The notes beneath the pieces are model-generated. The model was not told where the DNA came from. It did no database searches and saw only the letters and a program-made list of their open reading frames with translations. DNA of 64,000 nucleotides from Armillaria gallica (taxonomy: Eukaryota > Basidiomycota > Agaricomycetes > Agaricales > Physalacriaceae): the NCBI GenBank assembly GCA_037576215.1, contig JBANDB010000001.1:4340001-4404000 (forward strand). Direction: 5' to 3'. Both the position numbers and the translations under genes were made by a program. Position 1 is the first letter of the stretch. Every line of letters begins with the position of its first letter. Positions 35,296 through 46,200 of this stretch are shown one piece after another.

Positions 35296-35594
35296 GCTAT
35301 ATTGTAGAATGCAGCCATGAATCGGGTGCATGGGAAACTTCCATTGATTTGGGATGTTGGATAAATATATCATGATAAGCTATGATCACTGATAAGACTT
35401 TTGATTGCAGTTTGATCCAAGAGGCTGATTATTTAGCATATGTCCGAGATGCCCTGGGGAGAACAAAAAAAATTTTCTGACTCCTGTCAGAACAGATTGG
35501 GTGTTTGTAAAGGCAAAAGATTTATTTCAGTATTTTAATTTCAGTAAATAGACAAGTATATATGTGGGACAGAATGATATAGGAGTTGACGAGT

Positions 35595-38500
35595 TTAAAC
35601 ATCTTCATCAAATGTATCTGATGATTGTTCCATAGCATGAATTTGCGTAGGATCTCTATCCAGGAATTGAGCCAGATCTGGTATATCAATAGATGCTCGA
35701 GGATGATATGGGATACAGCGGAAAGCAGCCACTGGTTTTTCAAGCAGGGTGCCATCTAGTTCTGCCAGAATGTATGCACCACCTTGATTGTGAGATATGA
35801 CTACTAAGGGACCAAGATAGCGAGGTTTGAACTTGCGACTGAGCTCATACTGAACTCTTGTATTCCTGATGAGGACTAAAGCACCGTGCTTGAATTTCCA
35901 ATCTATGATGCGGTTGGCATGATCTTTTTCCCATCGCTTTACTGCTTTGACTCATGATTCATAGACTTTAGACTGAATGGCTTCTAAATCAGCTTCCCAT
36001 TTTTGCAGTATGATTGCACGACAAGCAATCAGCTCTGTAGTTGTCAGAGTTGATGTAGGTGGCAGAATGAGAAAGGATGCTTCTGCAATGTCAAGTGGAA
36101 GGATAGGTGGTACACCTGTTGCTACTTCGTATGGGCTCTGTCCTAATGTCTTGAGTGGAGTGACACGTTCTGCCCATATCACAGAATATGCGACATAAGA
36201 CCATCTCTTTTCTACTCCATCAGCTGCTTTGAAAAGTGCTTCTCTAAAGTCATAGTGACGTCTTTCAATAACACCTTGGGCTTGGGAGTTGTAAGGGGAG
36301 ATAGTTATATGATGTATGTCATATTGGCCTTTGAGTATTTCTAGAGCAGCAAGAAATGCTGGACCATTGTCAGTCACAATTTCTCGAAGTGAACCCCATC
36401 GGCATATGAGGTCTTCAAATATGAAACGTGCTAGGGCTTCTGCATTTTCCTTGCGAAGCATGCGAAACTCTGGGTATGCACTCATAGAGCAGCGAGCATG
36501 AACAATGTACTTGAACCCATTTGAGCGTGGAAGATGAAATGTATCGATATAAGCCTTAGAAAATAGTGGTGCAGGATAAGAGACAACTGGAGGAATATGC
36601 CATTTTTCTGTTTGACGTATCTGACACAAGTGGCATGTTTTCACAAACCACTTGATGTCTGATAGCATCTGTGGCCACCAATAGCGCTTGAGAATATGCT
36701 GTCGAATGGAATAGACACCTTTATGTCCTAGTTCATCATGAGCAATTTGCATGACATTATATCGTCTGTCTGGTGGTATAACCAGTTTGTGCTCTCCTGC
36801 AGGATCTCGTTTCCAAAGTTCCTCATCTTTAAGGAAGAATTCTGATGTGTAATTTCCAAATGTTCGCAGTTGATCATCGGAAAGATTGGGAGGTTGGGTA
36901 AAATCAGAGAGAAAATGTCTGACATGTTCTAGTCTTTCATCTGCTGCAGTTGCTTTCTTATTATGTGGGATAATAATTGGGATATCTGATGGAATGGGGT
37001 TCTGGACTAATGGATGACTGGTTGCTTTTGTAAATATTTGCATTGGGCTTAGAATTTTGCGTCCTGAAGCACGAACATCTGGATGAGGGTTTATAGTATG
37101 AAGGAAGCCATAGTATTTGTCAACCCAATCAAGATCATCTCCTTCAGGTGGGGGATCTCCTGGTTGGGGATGCCTTCTCGATAGGCCATCTGGTCCATGA
37201 GTCTTGCCTGGTACATGTACAAGTTTGAAATGAAATAGAAGGATTCCAGCTACCCAACGGTTGATAACTGCACTAGGATTCATATCTGGGTTATTGATCA
37301 TTCCTTTGATTGCAGTTGCATCAACCTCTACAATCAGGTTCTTCACTGATATAATCCAGAGTGCAGCCTCCTTAAGGGCTCGATAAAGACCGTATAATTC
37401 AAGCTTGGGTTGGCTATAGTTAGATTCTGTTTTGTTGAGTGCAATGGATCCAAAACGAGAAGGGTATCGTCGCTTGGGGTTATTAGGGTCTTGTTGGAAT
37501 AGGGCATAGCCAACAGCTTCTGCACTGGTATCCACAGCTAGAATTACAGGTGCCTCTGATTTGTAGTTAATTGGGCGAAGAGCAGGTGAGTTTATGATTG
37601 CATCTTTCAAAGCATGTTGTGCAGCTTCTTGATCTGGCCCCTAGTAGAACTCTACACCTTTGCGGGTGAGGTTGACTAGAGGCCTGGCAATAAGGCTGTA
37701 ATTGCAAATGTATATGCGAAGTATCCCAGAGGTTCCCAAAAATGAACGAATATCCGTAAGGTCATGGCATGGACCCCAATTTTTGATCTTGTCAACTTTT
37801 CCATCTTCTGGAACTCGCCCCTCATAGGTACACTTGTGTCCCACTATGACTGCCTCAAATACACACAAATATGCTTTCTTTCCTGACCATGTGCAACCAA
37901 CATATTTGATACGTTCCACTATTCGGTTTAGATTTTGGAAGTGCTCCCATATGAATTGCCTAATACCAGAATTTTCAGGAATAGTTGTGTATTCTCCATG
38001 CTCATTCTGATATCGTGATTCTGGGCCTTTGATTCCTGCATCATCTACAAATGGAATGGTGATATCAGGAATTTCTTCCTGAAGTGTATATGTGATATCG
38101 CCTTGGAGGATTTGCATAGAATTTGTCCATCCCATGGGAAGCATAGTTAAACGAAAAGTTCCTAGAGGTGTTTGAAAAGTAGTGAAATCTTGGCTTTGTG
38201 TGGCTAAAAGCCTTTGATCAAATGCAACAAATAAATCAAAGACACCATAGCATGCACGTCCACCGAAAGTCTCTGCAAGTTGTTCAATGAAGGGAGGAAC
38301 ACCTGAGTTGCGAATGGTGATAGAATTTAGTGGTTGGAGATCATGTACGATACGAAGGGAATGTCCATCCTTCTTGAAGACTATAAACCATTTGGAACGA
38401 TATGATGAACTGGATGGCTCATATATGCCTGTCGCAATTTTATCTTTGACTATGTCAATCACTTCATGGTAGAGCCCAGGGGGAATTGGTATGTTTTTGT

Positions 38501-39359
38501 GAACCCATGGTATATGTTCAATGACTGGTATAACAACTGGGGGAAAGAAGTCTTCACGGAATTTCCCCTTCTGAGATTCATCCCATGCAAAACCCTCATT
38601 TTGAGTCATCATAAAGTGATGCATCAACTTCCTCTCTTCTGGCCATAGAAAGTCACCAGGATGGTTGTTTTCAATGATATCATAGCCTTCCTGGGTATAT
38701 CTTCCAGTGGGAGTGAAATCAGGAGGATTGGTGGATAAAATTGGGAGGTTAGCAAGAGGATCTCCAGTTATGTTGCGGATAATTCGGAATTCTTCTGGTA
38801 AGGTGGTTGGTACTGGCTTGGTCCTATTGGCAACTTTCTTGTACTTCTTCTTGCTTGGTTTTGGACGAGAGACCGTTAAAATACCAGTTGGAATATAGTT
38901 TTCTTGGTTTTCCCATAAATTAGTGGTGTCGAACAGTTCAAGATAAAGGAGTTCATGTGGGGAATCAACATGCTGAATGACTGAAAAGGTATTGACAAGT
39001 GAATGATTAGGTGGATTATTTCCAGTATAATCCAATTTTTCAGATTTTAATGTTACAAGTGGTTCATCAGGTAGAGAACATGCAAACTCGCGTGCACGCC
39101 TCATATATGGAAGGGATTGATCAATATTTGGAGTATGTTTGAGTTGTGATTCAGATATGGCTTTAATACAAATAACACAACCAGGTATAGAGATAAGATC
39201 CACATCAGGTGTAGAACCATCTGTGGACTGAGCAATAGAATAAGTCTGCTGAGAAAAGTCTGTTGGTAGTTTTTCAACTGTAATAGATAAACTGAGTTCC
39301 CCTTTATCAGAAAAGAGGTTCTCAGTCACTAAGGAAAATTTGCATTCGGTGAAGGACAA
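35595..39359 (-). pseudogene. pol: Gypsy pol: RT, RNase H, integrase; two nonsense codons
   Basis: About 1255 codons in one frame. RT motifs include WFIVFKKDGHSLRIVHDLQ, the LLPMGWTNS block and active site FVDDAG (about residue 438). RNase H begins ILAVDTSAEAVGYALF. Integrase has the HHCC zinc site (HDELGHKG...CHLCQ, about 875), then D (YIDTFHLP), D (VTDNGPAF) and E (GVIERRHYD), and a C-terminal FKPRYLGPLVVI segment (GPF-type). Two in-frame stops: TAG at 37641-37643 where WGP is expected, and TGA at 35952-35954 where SRV is expected. There are no frameshifts. Translation is expected from gag by -1 slippage, as the pol frame opens only 30 bases before the gag stop. All catalytic residues are kept, so the element died recently. 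Confidence 0.9.
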
Positions 39360-42265
39360 GGTTCATGAATATGAGGCTGGGAGCTAAGATGTCCATTTGG
39401 CCAGCTAAAACAAGGGTTTCCTCTTTCATGAGTTGGAAGAGTGACTGTCTTTCCAGTATTTGGATCAGTGAGAGTGACAAGTTGATCTCCATTAAAACGA
39501 TTGTCAATCTTGGATTCTGTGAGAATGCTGAAAGGTCTTCCCAATAGAATGTCATAGGCAGCATTTTTGACTACATGCACTTGGAGCAGAACTTCTAGAC
39601 CACCAAAATCAAAGGGAACATTATGACAGATCCCTTCTGACCAGTCACTTTCATTATTGGCTGATTGTAGTGAGATCTTGATTGTAGGGTCTAATGGTAG
39701 TCCAAGCTTCTGCCATACATCATATGACATGGCAACCACTTGGCATCCTTCATCTAGAATTGATTCCACTTCTCGTATCCCATCGACAGTAGGTGTCAAA
39801 GCACGAAGGCCTGCAGATCGGTCTGCAACCATGATCTGCATATGTCTTCCTTCTTGAAGAGTCATGATGAGCATAGCATCCTTCCCTATGGCTACTGCTG
39901 CACTTCCTTTGGCTGCAGAGCCAATAGGTACTTTGCGATTTGTGAGTACATCTTTTACTCGAGACCGAACTCCTGCAGATTCGCTACAGATTTTACCAAT
40001 TGTGACTGTAATCTCGGTATTAAGGACTCTTTTCACTAAGTCTTCTGTTAGACCTTCAGCCATGATAGGTGCAGCATGTTTGTATTGGCGTGTGTCTTTT
40101 GGTTTAGCCATTGCTTCTGCAGCTGGTGCTTTATCTTTGGGTTCAGCTGCAGCAACAGGTGTTGATGATGTCTGTGCTTCTCCTGCAGTAGGTATAGGTG
40201 TCTTCTTCTTGCCTTTAGTAGATGCCTGTTCTTCTGGCTCTTTCTGGTCTTTAAAGGCTTCTTCTGTATTCTTCTTTGCTCGAGCTTTCCTGGTATTTTG
40301 AACAACTCCTTTAAGAATTTGGGACACCTCTTTGCGGTTTTGAATAACACTATTCAGCATGGTAGTGACCTCATCATCATCATCAGAGCATTCCACTTCC
40401 TCCTCTGCTATAACCAGCATTTGAGCTACAGGTCCTAAAGGAACTGAATTTCCAGCCAATTGTGATGGAGTGATTGTGTGGATTGGTTGTTGAGTTCCAG
40501 AAGACGGAAGGGATGATGGATATATTATTTCAGGTATTTGGTATGTTCCTTGTGTTTGCCTTTTCATAGTGAGCAGATTGGCTGACATTTGTGCAGGAGC
40601 ATTCTTGTTTGCATGCCATTTGAATACACGATCGCACATGATTCCTGCTCCTCTTGGGATTTCTGTCCCATCTGGCATGACTGTCCTCTTGGTGTTACTG
40701 TCATATTTGATCAATCCTTTGTCTTGATCTGCTCTGCGATTATCGCAATCTCTCCATTTTTTATCACAAGCATCATATGCACATTTGCGATTTGCATTTG
40801 CTCCCCCAGCTACACCTCCCTCAACAAGACGATTAATAGCCATTAACAGGTCTCCCATTGTCACTTCTTGTTTAACAATAGGAGGAGCTGCTGGTGAAGC
40901 TACTTTTGGGATAGGAGCTGAAAGCTGGAGTGCTACAGATGGTTGGGGAGGTGCTGGAGGCTGTGTTGGAAACATTGGATATCTGCTATGAGTCTGGTAT
41001 GGATTCACATATGCTCCAGAGTTCATGTCGTGGAGTGCCTGTATCACTTCCCCCATTGATAGTTTAGGTTGTGGAGGAGCATGATGCACCTGAGGAGTGG
41101 GATCTGTATATATTTGTTGTGGCATAGCTGGTGCAGGCATCTGCCATGTGGGATATGAAGCAGGAATACCCATTTGTGGTGATTCATATTGATACATTTG
41201 TGGTGGGTACATCATTGGAAGATTTCCATAGGGTGAGAGTTGACTCTCCAGAATGTACTTGGCTGCTGCCTGGACCAGCTCATAGTCAAATGGTTCACCA
41301 GGCTGCTGGTTTGGATGCATAAGAGACAACCGCTGAATGATATGCATCTGAAGTGCTGGATGAATTCCCTTGCTATAAAAATAGTTGAGATCTGCCTTGG
41401 AAATAAGTGGTGTAGTTCTCTGTAGTAGATCAAGGCCAATAGTCATGATATGTCGATCATATCGGCCAAAGTCATCTAGAGTTTGAATGGGTATCTTTTG
41501 AAGGTACTCCACTACTTGCCGCAAATGTGCAAAGGTGTAGCGATCTGTCTTATTTGCTTTTGGATAGTATGAGTAACACTGTGTCTTAAAGACAGTCCAA
41601 TCTGGAGTTGCTGCTCTAGCTCCTGGCAGTCTTCCCCACAATTCTCTAGCACTTGGATCTGTGTATAAGATTGCAGCATCAATGAAATCTTTGTCATCAG
41701 CCTTTCCAATAGATCTGCAGGTCCTCTCCACTTCATCAAAGAAGACAGACAATGTGAAGTTGTCTTCTGGTCCCTTCCATGTCCAATGTGGAGCTTTATT
41801 TGACCCACGAAGCGGAAGTTGTTGTGGTGGTGGAGCTGTCATATTAGAATGTGATTGATTTGATGTAAAGAGATGCTGTGGCTGTAAAGGCAGTTGTGAA
41901 CTGGATTGTTGAGAGAAATTATCTCTTGGAGAAGAGACAATAGGAGATGAAGATGCAGATGGAGTAAGGGGTGATAATGGAGAGTTTCCAAATGGATCAG
42001 AGAGAGATGTGTTAATGTGAGCGTGATGAGACTCTTCCTCTGGGACAATAGAAAAGAATGATTGATCTGCTTCCTGGTCAGGAGTAGGTGGATGATGTTG
42101 GATAGCAGCTGCTATAATTCTTCGTAGATTGTCCAATTCAGCTTGTAATTCGTTCTGACGTCTAATACGATCTGCAGTAGCACGAAGGTGTCTGTCAGAA
42201 ATTGTGAAATACCCCCCCTCGCGGTGGGCTCCAGTTGTAAGGCTGGAAAACTTGGTGTAAACCAA
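39329..42265 (-). CDS. gag: Gypsy gag-protease polyprotein
   Basis: 978 codons, uninterrupted. N-terminal helix (ATADRIRRQNELQAELDNL, residues about 28-50), Ser/Pro-rich linker, a Gag core (about 165-350, WTWKGPEDNFTLSVFFDEVE ... DDFGRYDRHI), Gln/Pro-rich segment, a Cys-rich patch CAYDACDKKWRDC near 493 that lacks the His of a normal zinc knuckle, a Lys/Glu-rich linker, and a retropepsin-like domain with ILDEGCQVVAM near 837 (the position usually D-[ST]-G) and DILLGRPF near 907. The start ATG lies in the LTR, ten codons before the primer site, so the primer site is translated; a later start is possible. The C-terminus overlaps pol by about 30 bases. Confidence 0.88.
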   Translation of the reverse strand: MVYTKFSSLTTGAHREGGYFTISDRHLRATADRIRRQNELQAELDNLRRIIAAAIQHHPPTPDQEADQSFFSIVPEEESHHAHINTSLSDPFGNSPLSPLTPSASSSPIVSSPRDNFSQQSSSQLPLQPQHLFTSNQSHSNMTAPPPQQLPLRGSNKAPHWTWKGPEDNFTLSVFFDEVERTCRSIGKADDKDFIDAAILYTDPSARELWGRLPGARAATPDWTVFKTQCYSYYPKANKTDRYTFAHLRQVVEYLQKIPIQTLDDFGRYDRHIMTIGLDLLQRTTPLISKADLNYFYSKGIHPALQMHIIQRLSLMHPNQQPGEPFDYELVQAAAKYILESQLSPYGNLPMMYPPQMYQYESPQMGIPASYPTWQMPAPAMPQQIYTDPTPQVHHAPPQPKLSMGEVIQALHDMNSGAYVNPYQTHSRYPMFPTQPPAPPQPSVALQLSAPIPKVASPAAPPIVKQEVTMGDLLMAINRLVEGGVAGGANANRKCAYDACDKKWRDCDNRRADQDKGLIKYDSNTKRTVMPDGTEIPRGAGIMCDRVFKWHANKNAPAQMSANLLTMKRQTQGTYQIPEIIYPSSLPSSGTQQPIHTITPSQLAGNSVPLGPVAQMLVIAEEEVECSDDDDEVTTMLNSVIQNRKEVSQILKGVVQNTRKARAKKNTEEAFKDQKEPEEQASTKGKKKTPIPTAGEAQTSSTPVAAAEPKDKAPAAEAMAKPKDTRQYKHAAPIMAEGLTEDLVKRVLNTEITVTIGKICSESAGVRSRVKDVLTNRKVPIGSAAKGSAAVAIGKDAMLIMTLQEGRHMQIMVADRSAGLRALTPTVDGIREVESILDEGCQVVAMSYDVWQKLGLPLDPTIKISLQSANNESDWSEGICHNVPFDFGGLEVLLQVHVVKNAAYDILLGRPFSILTESKIDNRFNGDQLVTLTDPNTGKTVTLPTHERGNPCFSWPNGHLSSQPHIHEPCPSPNANFP
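39335..39341 (-). promoter_or_regulatory. -1 ribosomal frameshift heptamer A AAT TTT
   Basis: In the gag frame the codons read GCA AAT TTT CCT TAG. The heptamer A-AAT-TTT fits X-XXY-YYZ with exact phase, one codon before the gag stop, and a -1 slip enters the pol frame directly. I did not establish a downstream pseudoknot. Confidence 0.7.
42216..42233 (-). other. Gypsy primer-binding site
   Basis: TGGAGCCCACCGCGAGGG begins two bases after the 5' LTR and starts with TGG, the complement of a tRNA CCA end. The matching tRNA is not determined. Confidence 0.5.
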
Positions 42266-42894
42266 AGATATGTCTCCTGGCGAATTCTTTTGAATGCAAG
42301 AGAGGCTTCAAGGATTCTGACAGATGTGTGCTGGATTAATTGAAATAAATGAAACAGTAATTATGGTTTAACGATTAGGAAGATGTTAGGCAATGGTTTC
42401 CAGATACTGAATTGTATATATATTCTCCTGGTGATAGAGCCCTAGATGGTGCTAGGCAGCAGCTATGCTTGGAGGGTAAATGCAAATGTATTGGTAGACC
42501 TGGCTAAAGATGGGGGAAAAAGTCCTCCTCTCTGTCTAATTTACAGCTACTTATATACTACTAGAGAACAATGAGTTTCCATACTTGGGGAACAATAGGT
42601 AGGAACAATGGGAGTACAGAACAATGAGATCAGATGATAGAACAATGGAATTACAGAACAATAGAACAATAGGAGAGAACAATGATCAATGGGACAATGA
42701 TCAATATTTGATGATCAAAAGATCATGATGAGACAATTTAGCTACATGAATCTGGGTTTCTATTGTGATCTGATGCTGAGATCTTGGATAGGAATCTGGA
42801 GAGGATGTTCTCTTCTTCCTGTATGCTGTCTTGGAGCATGGCAAAATGTGAGATAGAGCTCACATTGGTGCACAGCCTGCACTGGATGTGCACA
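42236..42894 (-). repeat. 5' LTR of the gypsy element
   Basis: Same length and ends as the 3' LTR. Contains the gag start codon (42263-42265) close to its inner end, and the (G)AACAAT array (42590-42700). Confidence 0.88.
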
Positions 42895-42898
42895 TCAG

Positions 42899-45064
42899 GT
42901 TCTGCATAGTTGCACAGCCCCAACTTTGCTGCTGTTTCCTTATTCAGACAAGGAAAGGTCTAGTGAAGGCTTCCATACATGTTTATGCCCACTACTGTGT
43001 ACGCTATGTCTCCTGCTCACAATCCTGCATAATCAGATTTATTTTTGTATTTATTTGTATTTAAATATTTTATTCAATATTTAATATCAAAAATCTGAAT
43101 CTGTGAAAAAAAAAAATTACATCCAAACACATCACACTGAATCCAGCTAATTTTGGTGTCAGGACATCGACATCATGTTGGGAATGGAGTTGAAAATATT
43201 TTGTAATGCCAATACAAATTTCACCCAGCCACACAGTGAGCGAGAGGATGTGCAATGGCCTTGAATACACTCTATCCATGCTTAGGAGCATGCTTGCCAA
43301 AATAATAGGTGGCAGTGCCCCATGAATCTGATTAAGCATGACCAGTTGTAAGTCAGTTGGTGTTGAATTGGTGGGATGGACCTAGCCAGGCTGGCTAGCT
43401 CCAGAATGTTAAGCAAATATTAGCTGCCACAGGTGGATGCCATCTCTGCTATGTTAGCACATGCCTTGTAACAGAATTACCACCCGCTTACCAACTAGAG
43501 TATGAGGGCCAGTGCATATGCATGGCATAACTGAGTCCTATTTTAAGAAAACTATCTGTACAGCCAGGCCTTCAAATTGTCTGTCCTGGTTCACCCATTG
43601 GCAATATCATTTCTCCATGTGTTCATCCTTCACATAACCTCCCAGCCTCCCAGTCACACACAGAGGTCTCAGGTGGGGAGTGGGAACCATTTGTGTTATA
43701 AAAAATTTTCTTGACTACTAACTATTACATGTATGTGCACACCCATACTAAGTCGGAAGATCTTTGTTGTTTTTGTCCAAAACATTAAGATCTCGAGGGA
43801 ATCATATTCCTAGCTTTCATCAGACATATGGGTGCTTAAGCCATTGTCAGAAGCAGTTCTGGAGCCTTTGGAGTGTCCAGAATCAGCCAAAGTCATTCTG
43901 ACAGACACCGACAATTCAGAGGAGTGAGAGTTTACAGGGATATTCTGTACTTGTGCTTGCTTCCACAGTGCTTGCGTGAAATCATGAGGAATCAACAAGA
44001 ATGAGAATAAGAAAGCAAGCTGCCAATCAAAAGGGAAAAGCAGTGGTTAGTACATCAGCAAGACTATACTTATTCAAACTTACCTGTATGATGTGCTTGA
44101 TCCAGGAGTAAAAAAGATGAATCTAGTTAAAGGTTATTTCCAAAACAGACAGCCAGTGAAGGAGATCAGGACAATGGAAGACTGACTTTTTGGATGGCAA
44201 GTTCCAAAGAGCTGTCAGGAACCTTGACAAGGAGTACAAGCATCTGTAGATTGTCATGAGTAACTCTTTCCCAAACATCATTACTCTCACATGAACATCC
44301 TGTGCTGTATAGTACCATTTCTCCCTCTCTTCCCCACAGATTGAGTTTGATTAATCTCTCCCATACTCTCTTCTAATGCACCAATCACCAATAGCTGGTA
44401 ACATCAAACATACTCTTCAATCACCAACACTAACTGCAATGAAACCATTGCCAAAACCACTGGCAATCAAACCAGTAGATGAGCCCCATCTTCTGCTATG
44501 AGACCAAGTAAGTCTATGTGCATTGTTGATCACTTCTTTTCATCACTGAGTGTTTTTCCTCTCATTCCAGTGTCCGATAGTGTCATACCCCTACTTCTCC
44601 TTGGATCAATTAACAGCTTGACTGTCCACGACTCCTGTAAGTCTACAGCAATGCTTCTCCCATTGAAGAATTAAATACTGTGCCCCTCAGACTCATGATT
44701 TGTATGTATTTCACTGTTTGGGGTCAGCATTGATTGTAATCTATGTATACACCACAGAAAATCACCATCTGGTATGCCAATATGAAAAACAAAACCTGTG
44801 GATACCTTTTTTACAATGGGCAGGCTAAAAGAAAGTCAACCTTAACATGTAAAACAAAGACATGACCACTCACAATTTCTTTTCATGTCTTGTAATAGTC
44901 AACAGCTCCATGGCCACCAGCTGTATAGGTTGAGATCATGAACACAATTGGGCAGCAGAGCAGCACAAGCATCAATTGTGCTCCTGCGGAGTGTGATCTC
45001 ATTAGGTAGCAGGAACCAGCAGGGTGCATGGACTTACCCAGCATAACTTCAAACTATACTCATC
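42899..45064. other. No gene seen
   Basis: Non-coding. A minus-strand C-terminal-like fragment (SVRMTLADSGHSKGSRTAS..., 43810-43930) might be a gene tail, but no family could be named. CTGGCTAGCTCC near 43390 repeats a motif from 27.2 kb. Between 44000 and 45060 nothing is recognised. Confidence 0.4.
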
Positions 45065-46200
45065 ACTGATGAGCCTCCAGGCTCTGTACGCTCATAAATT
45101 TGTAGATCTATAATGATCTAGTGATATTCCACCCCTTCCAAACCTCCATATCAAAGTTCAGCCATGATTATCAGGCTCTTTGATCATAAATCCTATTAAA
45201 ATCATTCCAAAATCATTCCAAATCCTCATCCCAGACTTTCCAGATTACTTGGAATAGCTGTAAAGGACTTGAATCCTGTTATACAATCCTAAATGACAAG
45301 TTAGCAAACTTAATAATTTGCTACAGTCAGCAGCAGTTAAAGCCTTACCAAGGCTGTTTACTTTGCACAGTTCATGGCTTAGTAAATGCACAGAAAGTTC
45401 GCATTGCAGCAGCATTGCACAGTAACTGAAGCTACATGCACAGTTATGCACAGCCATGCACAGTTGCATAGTTCTTAAAGTTGCACAGCTGTTGACAGAT
45501 CTCAACTCAGCATTAGTAAAGAAAGGACAAGAATACTCTATTGCACAGTAAATAGTTTGCTTGTGTTGCAAATTAACAGGGCAAGGACAAATGTAGCTTA
45601 CATACAAGTAATTCTCAAAGTAGTATAAAAGTAGCTAACTAAAAGTACAAGGAAAAAAAAAGGAGACAAACCCCAAGGGAAGTACTTGCCCACAAGTACA
45701 TTACCTTACACACCTCCTAAACCCGAGACACACACCCAAAGTTATTGCTTCTCTACTATTCATTAGAGAAATAACAATTAGCAAACTTTCCTTTTGCTAA
45801 TAAAAGTTAGCTATAACTTCACGTGCTTACCCCTGCTCCAAAAACTTTGTTAGGAAACCTTTACTGGTTACCCTTGCAAAGCATCCTCAACGTTTTAAGT
45901 TTGCTTACATACCTATGTGCTTTAAAGAGCAATCTGAAGCTAGGATTGAAGCCCTTTAGCCACTAACAACCTAGTTCTACCGTTTCCAAACTTAGGAAAC
46001 AACACCACTTAACTCTTATAGAGTTAGACACCTTGAGGGCTTAGCTACCTTTCTCATAGAAGAGAAAGTTCGCTACCATTGCCCTTTTAACTTGACTCAA
46101 GATTAGTACTGACTTGCTTGATATTAGGATCATTTAGAGCTATATCTTGCTTGTGCGTACTTTATCTTGGACAAAAAATTTGCTCACACCTGGAGCACCA
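45065..46200. repeat. LTR-like segment beginning with the palindromic end motif
   Basis: Starts with TGATGAGCCTCCAGGCTCTG, the inverse of the ends at 895 and 24535, then diverges. It contains a TATAAAA box (45624-45630), repeated (G)CACAG(T) motifs (45360-45500) and no coding potential. The LTR interpretation is tentative and the right end is not defined. Confidence 0.3.

Larger units (their letters stand above)
31095..42894 (-). mobile_element. Ty3/gypsy retrotransposon, 11.8 kb, nearly intact
   Basis: Two direct 659-bp LTRs (31095-31753 and 42236-42894) bound the element, with TCAG on both outer flanks (31091-31094, 42895-42898). Reading on the minus strand: 5' LTR, a primer site TGGAGCCCACCGCGAGGG two bases after the LTR, gag-protease, pol (RT, RNase H, integrase with GPF-type tail), then about 3.8 kb of extra sequence, then the 3' LTR. 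LTRs differ at 8 sites. No clear polypurine tract precedes the 3' LTR. At 11.8 kb it is well above the 5-8 kb usual for fungal Ty3 elements; the excess is the post-pol segment. Confidence 0.88.

Noticed and set aside
40048..40350. Minus-strand 100-codon Lys/His-rich ORF
   Set aside because: Alternative frame of the gag linker; gag is open across the whole region.
31095..42894. Two separate solo LTRs flanking an unrelated region
   Set aside because: Equal length, 8 differences in 659 bp, primer site inside one LTR and matching TCAG flanks outside both argue for a single insertion.
45065..46200. Helitron end based on the palindrome
   Set aside because: No CTRR terminus and no Rep/helicase sequence in the window.
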